DNA from: Moellerella sp963519845
GTDB lineage: Bacteria > Pseudomonadota > Gammaproteobacteria > Enterobacterales > Enterobacteriaceae
Length of the DNA: 64,000 bases
Direction: 5' to 3'
Assembly: GCA_963519845.1 (NCBI GenBank)
Contig: CAUQNX010000003.1
Span: forward strand, 62,001 to 126,000
Shown: one piece after another, positions 20,069 to 27,895 of the stretch
Numbering within the stretch: position 1 is the first letter of the stretch
Layout: each line of letters starts with the position of its first letter
Program-made: the position numbers and the translations under genes
Notes under the pieces: generated by a model
What the model saw: only the letters and a program-made list of their open reading frames with translations
What the model was told of the DNA's origin: nothing
The model's database searches: none

Positions 20069-20998
20069 TTAAGATAATGAAAGCCATTTTTTCATATTCT
20101 CACCTAGGGCTGTCATACTATTGACCGCAGAGGGAAGAAATGAGTGTTCAAACTGGCTGCTATTACGCGTACGGCACACCAAGGTTTCGAAATTACCGAT
20201 AAGGCGCTGATGATATTTGGCACAGACTGGATAATCCAGTGTTTCCACCAATGCGGCCGTAGATAAATAATCAGCTAATAATTCAGCCTGTTCCGGTTTC
20301 GTTTGCCAATTTTCATAAAGCCAGACATAGAGCTCAGGATGGAAGTTCGCCATCACGCCGCTGTACGCCTGACATCCCGCTTGAAAAGAAGCCAATAGAG
20401 TCTGTGTATTTGCGTTAGCAAGATGTAGACGACTGCCTTGAGACAGGGCTAAACGGCGCTCTATCATCGGCAGAGAACAACAAGTATCTTTAATAAAAGT
20501 AAAGCGATTGCTTTTAGCACACCACTCAACAATTTCCTCAGATAATAACCGCTTATAAGGATGCGGACATTCATAAATTCCCAAATCAATCGCCGGCGGC
20601 ACTGCATCTGTTAGGATCTGCAAGGTTTCTAACGCTTTCTCATCAGATTCACCCGCTAAAGCCAAGCGATTGCTGATCATAATGACGCCATCAACACCCG
20701 TTGCTGCCATCGCGGCGAGCTGCTCTTTTTGCTGGCTCAATCCACTTGCCGTATGACCCGAAGCAACGATAGGTACTCGCCCATCCGTTTTTTCAACAAT
20801 AAAGCGGGTCAATGCTTGTGTCTCTTTATCGCTTAAATAGAACATTTCACTCGATTGGCAGGCGGCAAATAATCCATGTACTCCCGAATTAATATACCAA
20901 TCTACTAATCGTTCTAATGACGCCCAATCAATCTCACCTTTGATATCAAAAGGGGTAAGCATAACTGGCCAGACACCGACATATTTTTGCTGACTCAT
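20069..20998 (-). CDS. DHDPS/N-acetylneuraminate lyase family aldolase
   Basis: 309 aa TIM barrel. The start at 20998 follows AAGGAATTG. Family features are GVWPVMLTPFD at the start, the tyrosine strand LGIYECPHPYKR near residue 142, and the Schiff-base lysine in FTFIKDTCC near 165. These enzymes cleave or form pyruvate-containing compounds: sialic acid, 2-keto-3-deoxy sugar acids, dihydrodipicolinate. The usual GXXGXXS/T loop is replaced by HTASGLS and ACQSSEM, so this is not the biosynthetic DapA; a 2-keto-deoxy acid aldolase role in the operon is likely. Confidence 0.82.
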   Translation of the reverse strand: MSQQKYVGVWPVMLTPFDIKGEIDWASLERLVDWYINSGVHGLFAACQSSEMFYLSDKETQALTRFIVEKTDGRVPIVASGHTASGLSQQKEQLAAMAATGVDGVIMISNRLALAGESDEKALETLQILTDAVPPAIDLGIYECPHPYKRLLSEEIVEWCAKSNRFTFIKDTCCSLPMIERRLALSQGSRLHLANANTQTLLASFQAGCQAYSGVMANFHPELYVWLYENWQTKPEQAELLADYLSTAALVETLDYPVCAKYHQRLIGNFETLVCRTRNSSQFEHSFLPSAVNSMTALGENMKKWLSLS

Positions 20999-21008
20999 TG
21001 TCAATTCC

Positions 21009-22655
21009 TTACAGTAAATTGATGGCACTACCCGCGACTTTCACTTTGATACCCTGAGTCAATGCCTGAGCCACAAAGGCCTGTAGCACAAACGCCAGCT
21101 TATCTTCATCGATATAGGCAACCGTCAGGTGATTACTTTGATGCCCACCCATAAGATCATCACGCGTGACGCCATCTAGGGTACAGTTCAGTAGCGGCCA
21201 CTCATAGTTAGTTGCGCGGCGGCGACGCTCAAACTCAGCTTCAGGTAATTCAACCGCCACACCTGTACCTATATGCATAATCACATCGGTTCCTTCATAG
21301 TGTGCGCGTGCCCATAACAGACGACCGGCTTTACCTTGTCCAGCAATGGTAGAACCACCAAATGGGAAGAACATTGGCGGCTGTCGATAACCAGTTGCGC
21401 CTTTTAAACCGCCTTTTAGGTGCTCAAAGGGAACTGCGCCTGAAATTTCCATATCCCAATAGAATGTGCCTTCATACTCACTTCCCCAGCGAATATCGTG
21501 CAATGTGGTCTCAGCGGGTAATCCCAGTGAGGTTAGCAAGCGCCATAGCATGGTTTGTGGAATAGCGGTTCCCATATCTACTTCATTGATACAAGGAATT
21601 GGTCTATCAGGGCAGATTATCTCACCATTCTCATCAGGGATTGGGAAGCGAGTCGTAGAACCAATCGCCCCTTCAGCAAAATCAGAGGCTGGGCAGCAAT
21701 CTTTTAATCCTTGCTGATACTGCACTCCGACCGCCGTTAAACCAAAACGTTTCACAAAACGCGCCATGGCAATCATCATGGCGCACTGTTGCAACACCTG
21801 CTCACGGGTCAATTCACTCTTATCATCCTGACCAAACATAAAGGTCATACCCTGAGCTTCATACCACTGCAAACAAGCTTCTCTCAACTCAACAGGTACT
21901 TTGGCCATTTCAACCAATAGCGCCGATTGAGAAAGAGACTCTATTGGCATACCGATATTAACCATAGATTGCTGAGGGAAAACTCCGTTAATCATTCCCA
22001 TACAGAATGTATCAAATAAACCGATAATCTCTTTATTTTTAATAATAAACTCACCGACTTGGCGGCCAACAGCCCCTCCTTCAGTCCCCATAACCTTATG
22101 AGTTGAAGCTATACTTTTGAGATAGCTCAATTCATGACTGACAGCGCCATAACGTAACCAAGTCGCTAACCCGTTAATAAAAAACTCATCGCTAAAATCT
22201 TCGGACCATAAACGTGAATAGGTTTTCCCCAAGCTGGTCATAGTGCCAGCGAGGCACAACATACCCACCAGACCCGGCCATGTACCATCAAAGTTAGCTA
22301 ATAATAGGATCGGACCACGGTGATGAACCAAGGAAGGGGCGATATGGTGAGAATATTGCCACGCAGTCAGCAATACGATAATCGGCGAATCAGGATCAAT
22401 GGCCGCAAACATATCGCTGCCTTCGCGCTGACTGCTGATAAAGCCGTGTCCGCGCGCTTCATTGATCGCATGGGCACGTTTCATCTGATAACCTTGCGCT
22501 TGCAGTGCCTCTGCTAATTTTTGCTCAAATTTTTGCTGTATTGGCCAACAGGTTAAATTTGCTGGCTCACGCAGATCGGCGTTAGTGATCATCAGGATCT
22601 CTTTATCGCCAGCACTAATAACACTAGGTAACTCGGGTAAGGTTAAATTCAACAT
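21009..22655 (-). CDS. L-fucose isomerase-like (FucI/AraA superfamily) enzyme
   Basis: 548 aa, close to fucose isomerase length. The pattern of an N-terminal Rossmann-like domain (SPIIVLLTAWQYSHH, ILLLANFDGTWPGLVG) and later metal-site region (GMINGVFPQQ, CINEVDMGTAIPQ) matches the FucI-like superfamily, which interconverts aldoses and ketoses using Mn2+. Substrate cannot be read from the sequence. It starts 41 bases after the kinase stop and ends 10 bases before the aldolase start, so it is within the operon. Confidence 0.7.
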   Translation of the reverse strand: MLNLTLPELPSVISAGDKEILMITNADLREPANLTCWPIQQKFEQKLAEALQAQGYQMKRAHAINEARGHGFISSQREGSDMFAAIDPDSPIIVLLTAWQYSHHIAPSLVHHRGPILLLANFDGTWPGLVGMLCLAGTMTSLGKTYSRLWSEDFSDEFFINGLATWLRYGAVSHELSYLKSIASTHKVMGTEGGAVGRQVGEFIIKNKEIIGLFDTFCMGMINGVFPQQSMVNIGMPIESLSQSALLVEMAKVPVELREACLQWYEAQGMTFMFGQDDKSELTREQVLQQCAMMIAMARFVKRFGLTAVGVQYQQGLKDCCPASDFAEGAIGSTTRFPIPDENGEIICPDRPIPCINEVDMGTAIPQTMLWRLLTSLGLPAETTLHDIRWGSEYEGTFYWDMEISGAVPFEHLKGGLKGATGYRQPPMFFPFGGSTIAGQGKAGRLLWARAHYEGTDVIMHIGTGVAVELPEAEFERRRRATNYEWPLLNCTLDGVTRDDLMGGHQSNHLTVAYIDEDKLAFVLQAFVAQALTQGIKVKVAGSAINLL

Positions 22656-22696
22656 AAGATGTCCTTAATAAAATAAACTAGGTGGGTCATGAGTTA

Positions 22697-24283
22697 TCAG
22701 TAATCTGACATTATCTCGTTGTAATCTTGCTGATCCTGATACATCTGTAGATAGACCTGATATTTGGATTGATGGAAATCGAAGGTGTCACAATCGGGCT
22801 TCACTACCCCACCTTCACGCACCATCGCACCTGCCGCCTGAGCAAAATCGGTAAAGGCGCCACAAGCCACAGCCCCCAACAGAGCCGCTCCGAGATTCAC
22901 CGCATCTTCTTCTTGGGCAAGATGAATTTCCCGTCCGGTAGCATTGGAGTATTCACGTAGCCATAATGGATTTTTGGTCGCACCGCCACACATCACGATA
23001 CGGTTGATCTCGTGCCCAGCCTCTTCTAATGTGTCGATAATATGGCGAGTTCCGTAAGCGATAGACTGTAAGGTGGCCAAATAATAGCGAGCCAGCGATA
23101 CACGCCCACTTTCTAGTGTTAAGCCGCTTACCATCCCTTTTGCCGAAGGATTAGCACGGGGTGAGCGGTTTCCATAATGATCGGCTAATACATGAAATTG
23201 AGCCGTTGGATAAGCTTCCGTCGCCTCTAACTCAGCCACCGCCTCATTCAATAATTGGTAATAATTCACGCCCGTTTGTTGGGCTTGCTGATCAAGCTCT
23301 GTCCAAGCCTCGTGGCGGCGAATAGACCATTCAACCAAAGCGCCAGCGGCACTCTGCCCCCCTTCGTTCAACCAAAGTGCTGGCAACATAGCACCGAAAT
23401 AGGGTCCCCAAACACCGGGAACCATAATCGGATAAGGGCTAACAATCATATGGCAATTGGAAGTGCCGCTGATGATCGCCAAACTAGCATCTGGCTGTGC
23501 CGCCGTTAACGCCAAGCCACCTGCGTGGGCATCAATAATTCCAGAAGCGACAATTACATCAGAAGATAAACCAAAAGCGTCAGCCACAGACTGACTTAGA
23601 CAGCCAGCTTGTTCACCTAATGCAAGAATGGTTTGAGGCACTTTTTCTAATAGATCATCCAACCCAACATCGGCTAATAAGGTTTCGCTAAACTGATTTT
23701 GATGCGCCAGATAGTTCCATTTACAAGTTAATGTACAGGTGCTGGCCGCATCCGCTGCCGTCGCTTTCCACACCAGATAGTCAGCCAAATCAAAGAAACG
23801 CCAAACATTAAGATAACGCTCTGGATAGTTATTTTTCAGCCACAGGATCTTGGGTAATTCCATTTCGATACTGACTTCACCGCCCACATAGCGCAGAGAT
23901 GAGTCGTTGGTCAGATTGATGGTCACCGTCTCCTGCACAGCGCGGTGATCCATCCACATAATCACATCTTGCTCAGCCTCGCCCGTTGGCGAGACCGAAA
24001 TTAAACCGCCGCCTTCACTAACAGCAACCAGTGAACAAGTAGCATCAAAACCGATAGATTTCACATAACTAGGCTCAATCTTGGAAAGCGCTACAGACTC
24101 TTTCACGGTGACACAAACCTGCGCCCAAATATCTGTTGAGGATTGCTCAACAAAATCTGTCTTAGGATGAAACTGGCTGATTGGGCGTACAGAAAAACCT
24201 AAACGCTTGCCCGTTTGATCAAATACCGCTGCACGGACACTGGCTGAGCCAACATCAACGCCAATGAAATATTGTTGTTCCAT
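22697..24283 (-). CDS. FGGY-family carbohydrate kinase (ribulokinase-like)
   Basis: 528 aa. The start at 24283 follows GAGGG. Motifs are the phosphate-binding FIGVDVGSASVRAAVFD, GFDATCSLV, IMWMDHRA, the catalytic-Asp region IIDAHAGGLAL, and the C-terminal MCGGATKNPLW. The FDATCSLV and MDHRA pattern is that of the D-ribulokinase (FGGY/YDR109C/RbtK) group, which phosphorylates ketoses such as D-ribulose. First gene of the eight-gene operon; it probably phosphorylates the ketose made by the adjacent isomerase. Confidence 0.88.
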   Translation of the reverse strand: MEQQYFIGVDVGSASVRAAVFDQTGKRLGFSVRPISQFHPKTDFVEQSSTDIWAQVCVTVKESVALSKIEPSYVKSIGFDATCSLVAVSEGGGLISVSPTGEAEQDVIMWMDHRAVQETVTINLTNDSSLRYVGGEVSIEMELPKILWLKNNYPERYLNVWRFFDLADYLVWKATAADAASTCTLTCKWNYLAHQNQFSETLLADVGLDDLLEKVPQTILALGEQAGCLSQSVADAFGLSSDVIVASGIIDAHAGGLALTAAQPDASLAIISGTSNCHMIVSPYPIMVPGVWGPYFGAMLPALWLNEGGQSAAGALVEWSIRRHEAWTELDQQAQQTGVNYYQLLNEAVAELEATEAYPTAQFHVLADHYGNRSPRANPSAKGMVSGLTLESGRVSLARYYLATLQSIAYGTRHIIDTLEEAGHEINRIVMCGGATKNPLWLREYSNATGREIHLAQEEDAVNLGAALLGAVACGAFTDFAQAAGAMVREGGVVKPDCDTFDFHQSKYQVYLQMYQDQQDYNEIMSDY

Positions 24284-24656
24284 GCGAACCCTCATCGTTT
24301 GCTAACGCAATGCTGCTTTTTGCTACCTCGAGTTAGCAAGATAGAATGGCCGTGTTTAAAAAACAATCAGCAGAAGAGATTATTGTGATGGAGATCTATA
24401 GGTGAGTTATTAATGCGTTGATAGATATGGAATTATAAATAAGCTATTTTAATACTTACAAGGCTATAGTTATTTTTGGCAGAGAAATCAATAAAAATAA
24501 CGGCAGACCATTTGGCCTGCCGCAAAGAATGATTATTAAGAGGAATGGATAGTCCAAATTTCACTATAATGCTGATTGTTATAACAACGCCTTCTAATAA
24601 CTTGGAATAATTTCATTAATTATTATTTTTCCAAGTTATTAGCTGGAATTTTAAAA
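24284..24656. other. Intergenic region with two hairpins
   Basis: Holds the promoter region of the sugar operon and the end of the first fimbrial operon. A terminator lies at 24501-24522. A second hairpin, with perfect 11-base arms AATAACTTGGA (24596-24606) and TCCAAGTTATT (24630-24640), sits right after the tip-adhesin stop and lacks a T-run. Confidence 0.5.
24501..24522 (-). terminator. Terminator of the first fimbrial operon
   Basis: On the minus strand CGGCAGG pairs with CTGCCG around a short loop and is followed by TTATTTTTATT. It lies about 135 bases after the tip-adhesin stop. Confidence 0.7.
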
Positions 24657-25679
24657 TTAAATATATTCAAATATCAATACGCCACCACCACTGATACTAC
24701 CAACTGATGCATTGGCGCCACTTCTTCCTAATGTCATACCAATATCCAAAGTTTTATTCGTGATCCCTTGAAGGGTTGTAATTAACTGTTTTTTATTATC
24801 AACCGTTAACTCACCATACCAACCTGATGGGGTATTACCTAAATCTAGACTAGTACGAGTTGGATTTGCAATATCAATAGGTTTTGATGGTTGATATGAC
24901 ACTTTAATATTCCCTGGGTTAGTACATCTAACCGTGATATTTTTAGTCAAACTTTTACCTTCTGCCGTGGACTGTGGTAAGGCACCAAAATTAAAATCTA
25001 ACTGGGTTTTATCTACGCTACAAGTATTTATTACTGTTACATAAAAGGTTAATCTTGCGGAGTTCTTAGGTTGAATTAACGAAACATAACCTAACCATTT
25101 ACTTGGTACATCAGGATTCCTTACGCCAAATAATGTAGTATCCACTTGGATTATATATGGAGTACTTCTAATTGGTAAATTAGTATTACTAATCAGGGTA
25201 ACTGCTGTCTGCCCACTAAAGGCTCTTGGCGTATAAGGCCTTGAATTACAGGTTGCTCGCCCAACATTACCTGAACTCTGACCTATCTGTGCATATTGTG
25301 TATTAGGATATCCAGAAATAGAACCTAATGATTGAGGTAACATAATTCTAAAATCATAAGATTGTTGGGTAGCCGGATCTGTATATCTCACTGAATTTGG
25401 CGCAATAACATACTGTATATTAACTGAGTTGGGAGAACCACCATACGGAGGACATGCACGAGAACCCCAAGCGTATTCTGTCATTTGTCCGCCTGAACTA
25501 TTTAAGATTGCATTAAGCGTTAAGTTTACACCATTAAAGTTAGCACCAGTCCAGGTTGTATTTGCTGTAAACTGAGTTGCATTATATCCCATTACCGTCC
25601 AATCATCTGGATCACCAGCATGGCTAATACTTGAAAATGTAAGTAATACAGCTGGTAGTAAAGAAAAAACTTTTTTCAT
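24657..25679 (-). CDS. Fimbrial tip adhesin, operon A
   Basis: 340 aa, signal peptide cleaved after SISHA. The length is about twice that of a pilin: an N-terminal lectin-type domain (Trp/Asn/Thr-rich, NTTWTGANFNG; disulfide candidates CPPYGG and CNSRPY) followed by a C-terminal pilin domain with NTCSVDKTQLDFNFG and conserved RCTNPG. This two-domain arrangement and its position as last gene mark it as the tip adhesin that binds the host receptor. It does not resemble FimH closely; the receptor is unknown. Confidence 0.8.
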   Translation of the reverse strand: MKKVFSLLPAVLLTFSSISHAGDPDDWTVMGYNATQFTANTTWTGANFNGVNLTLNAILNSSGGQMTEYAWGSRACPPYGGSPNSVNIQYVIAPNSVRYTDPATQQSYDFRIMLPQSLGSISGYPNTQYAQIGQSSGNVGRATCNSRPYTPRAFSGQTAVTLISNTNLPIRSTPYIIQVDTTLFGVRNPDVPSKWLGYVSLIQPKNSARLTFYVTVINTCSVDKTQLDFNFGALPQSTAEGKSLTKNITVRCTNPGNIKVSYQPSKPIDIANPTRTSLDLGNTPSGWYGELTVDNKKQLITTLQGITNKTLDIGMTLGRSGANASVGSISGGGVLIFEYI

Positions 25680-25697
25680 AATAAGACCTAATTCAAA

Positions 25698-26237
25698 TTA
25701 TAAATAACTCATTAAAATAGCAACTGTACTGTCAAAACTACCTTCAGTTAATAATGACTTATCTGGGGTTATCAATGATGCTCGTAGAATAAATGCACCT
25801 TGAAGAGCGCTACTACCAAAAGGTATCCATTTATTTAAATCAAGATTAGTGTTTCCTTTTGTTAAAGAAATTCCTAATCCATTCTTTGAGGTGCGTAAAA
25901 CATTATTACCTATTTGTGTATAGCTGCCATATCTGGTTGGGTATAAATATAGATTCATAACTTTATTCGGAGGAACGGAACTACCTACACAGTTATATTT
26001 AAGCTGAATATCTTTATAAGCAGTTCCACTTTCTACTTGTGAAAAATCAACACTATCAAAGTTTACAAATAATGGAGATTCGTTATTCTCGCCTAAAATA
26101 GTACAAACAGGGGCAACAATAGTCGCAGTGATATTGACTCTTACATCCGCTCGACCACTATTAAATTCAGCTGCAAGGCTAGCACCTGAAACAAGCAATA
26201 ACAATAAGAGTAAATTTCTTATATACACCATATTCAA
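25698..26237 (-). CDS. Minor fimbrial subunit, operon A
   Basis: 179 aa. The N-terminus is a leucine-rich signal peptide ending near SLAAEF. The mature part has VRVNITATIVAPVCTILGE, the donor-strand and first cysteine typical of pilins, and a second Cys in LKYNCVG. The C-terminal VAILMSYL replaces the usual '-YY' end. It is one of three small subunits between chaperone and adhesin, likely an adaptor next to the tip. Confidence 0.8.
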   Translation of the reverse strand: MNMVYIRNLLLLLLLVSGASLAAEFNSGRADVRVNITATIVAPVCTILGENNESPLFVNFDSVDFSQVESGTAYKDIQLKYNCVGSSVPPNKVMNLYLYPTRYGSYTQIGNNVLRTSKNGLGISLTKGNTNLDLNKWIPFGSSALQGAFILRASLITPDKSLLTEGSFDSTVAILMSYL

Positions 26238-26245
26238 TCCTCTTA

Positions 26246-26746
26246 TCAGTTATAGTTGACCATAATACTAGCGGTTCCGTTAATAGTTCCCGGCTTGGCA
26301 AAGTCACCTTTGGTTAGAAAGGCATTTAAAACTAACTCTGCTTTATTTTCAGTACTCACTTGTACTTCTAGTGGTTTATTGAATGAAATTATCTCACCAC
26401 TCATATTTTCTAAGCCAACGATCAGGCCAGTTCCGCCTTGAGTACTTAAATAATCAATATTATTTCGTCTATACACGTTTGTAGAATCTAATGAAATAGT
26501 TATTATTTTATTCATCATTATTGGTGTACAGTTTTGAAATTCAATTTTAAATAATTTTTTATCTGATATATTTCCGCTAACCTCAATATATCCCAATGAA
26601 TATGGTATAAATTGAACAGTTATATCTGATTGTTTTATCTCACATTTTTTATCAACTAAATTACCGTTAAAATTAATAATCAAATCACTAGCAAAAACGG
26701 GAGCAGCCATAAGGCTAATTAATATGACCAGTATATTTTTAATCAT
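26246..26746 (-). CDS. Minor fimbrial subunit, operon A
   Basis: 166 aa with a signal peptide (ILVILISLMAAPVFA). Pilin marks: GNLVDKKCEIKQSDITVQF with the first Cys, FQNCTPIM with the second, and a C-terminal ASIMVNYN strand. It overlaps the next gene upstream by eight bases and is nine bases from the next downstream, so it is co-translated. Likely MrpF-like adaptor by position. Confidence 0.8.
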   Translation of the reverse strand: MIKNILVILISLMAAPVFASDLIINFNGNLVDKKCEIKQSDITVQFIPYSLGYIEVSGNISDKKLFKIEFQNCTPIMMNKIITISLDSTNVYRRNNIDYLSTQGGTGLIVGLENMSGEIISFNKPLEVQVSTENKAELVLNAFLTKGDFAKPGTINGTASIMVNYN

Positions 26747-27149
26747 AATCTAGCTCCATAATCACTGAGCTGCCTTTAATATTCGTAGTTTGCAGATAAA
26801 TATTATTACTACCCGAATAAAGTGTGTAATGAAGTTTACTTGAAGTCATCTTTAGTTGGCTTCCCTCAAGCAGTTTTACTTTTGCCTGTAAAGGAATTTT
26901 CACATTATTGTTATTAACTAAGCATTGCTCTAACTTAACAACAAAAAAGTTTCCATTATATTCATCAGATAAAATAACACACGGAGAGTACATGAGACCT
27001 ATTTTGAAATTAAGTTTTCCACTCAGCTCAGTCATCTTGTCTGCTGATGTTGCATCATATGAAGGAAAATAATGATTTCCCTCATACTGAACAGCTGCAC
27101 TACTAAATGAAATTAATAAAGTGTAAAACACTGAATAAAAATATTTCAT
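26739..27149 (-). CDS. Minor fimbrial subunit (short), operon A
   Basis: 136 aa, shorter than usual pilins. The signal peptide is followed by KLNFKIGLMYSPCVILSDE and a second Cys in KLEQCLVN, with a C-terminal VIMELDYD. This resembles the MrpE/PapF-like small subunits. It starts 29 bases after the chaperone stop and overlaps the next subunit gene. Confidence 0.75.
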   Translation of the reverse strand: MKYFYSVFYTLLISFSSAAVQYEGNHYFPSYDATSADKMTELSGKLNFKIGLMYSPCVILSDEYNGNFFVVKLEQCLVNNNNVKIPLQAKVKLLEGSQLKMTSSKLHYTLYSGSNNIYLQTTNIKGSSVIMELDYD

Positions 27150-27177
27150 TGCACCCTCAATTTGTTAGCTCTGAAAG

Positions 27178-27885
27178 TTATTGTTTATCCGCTTTACACA
27201 CAGACGCACTACAGCTAAATGAAACTGTTGGTCGCCCACCATAATCATTAATATAGGTTAAATATGGCTTTTGAAAATGCGCTGTTTTTACTTGGTAAGA
27301 ACCAAAAGGATCAATCATAACAGAATCAAAAGCACCATTTTCAGACTTATTTTTATCTCCAGCTAAACCGATGACAGTTAAATAGAATGGAGAGTTATTT
27401 TTAACAACATATCCACCATTTACTACATTTAACTCTAAATCTAAAGCCCAGTTTGTTTTTGCTTTATCTAAAATAGATTCTGGACGGTAAAATAATTTTA
27501 TTCTTGATTGTAATGCTACTTGCATAACATTAGGCTTATCACTTTTCGGTGGGATCTCTCTTAAATTAAAGTAATAAACAGACTCTCTGTCTTTAGGTAA
27601 TTTAGATATATCTGTGGTTGAGATCCTAATCATACTTTTCACATTTGGCTCTAAACGCTGAACTAATGGAGTTGCAATTAATGGCTCTGTTGTTAGTTTA
27701 TTACCATCTTTGTCATCAATCCAAGCCTGAGCTAGATAAGGTAGTGTATCACTTTGGTTTTCAATATTAATAACAACTGGAGTAGAATCTCCTTCTATAA
27801 TTGCTCTTGTTCTATCAAGAGATACGGCAGCTATGCTGTTATGTGTCATAAATAATAATGGGATTAATAATAAATTACGTTTCAT
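27178..27885 (-). CDS. Periplasmic fimbrial chaperone, operon A
   Basis: 235 aa. I chose the ATG at 27885 (AGAG upstream) because an in-frame GTG seven codons earlier sits in the usher stop without a ribosome site. Signature: AVSLDRTRAIIEG strand (G1 partner Arg), YLAQAWIDD, the conserved YYFNLREIPPKSD and KLFYRP motifs. It captures subunits in the periplasm by donor-strand complementation and hands them to the usher. The same YYFNLREIPPKSD block recurs in the operon B chaperone. Confidence 0.92.
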   Translation of the reverse strand: MKRNLLLIPLLFMTHNSIAAVSLDRTRAIIEGDSTPVVINIENQSDTLPYLAQAWIDDKDGNKLTTEPLIATPLVQRLEPNVKSMIRISTTDISKLPKDRESVYYFNLREIPPKSDKPNVMQVALQSRIKLFYRPESILDKAKTNWALDLELNVVNGGYVVKNNSPFYLTVIGLAGDKNKSENGAFDSVMIDPFGSYQVKTAHFQKPYLTYINDYGGRPTVSFSCSASVCKADKQ

Positions 27886-27895
27886 AAAAAAATCT

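Noticed and set aside
20069..20998. Biosynthetic DapA or a nanA-type sialic acid operon
   Set aside because: Motif changes in the active-site loop argue against DapA, and the kinase, isomerase and transporter are not the nan set (no NanE, NanK or NanT).
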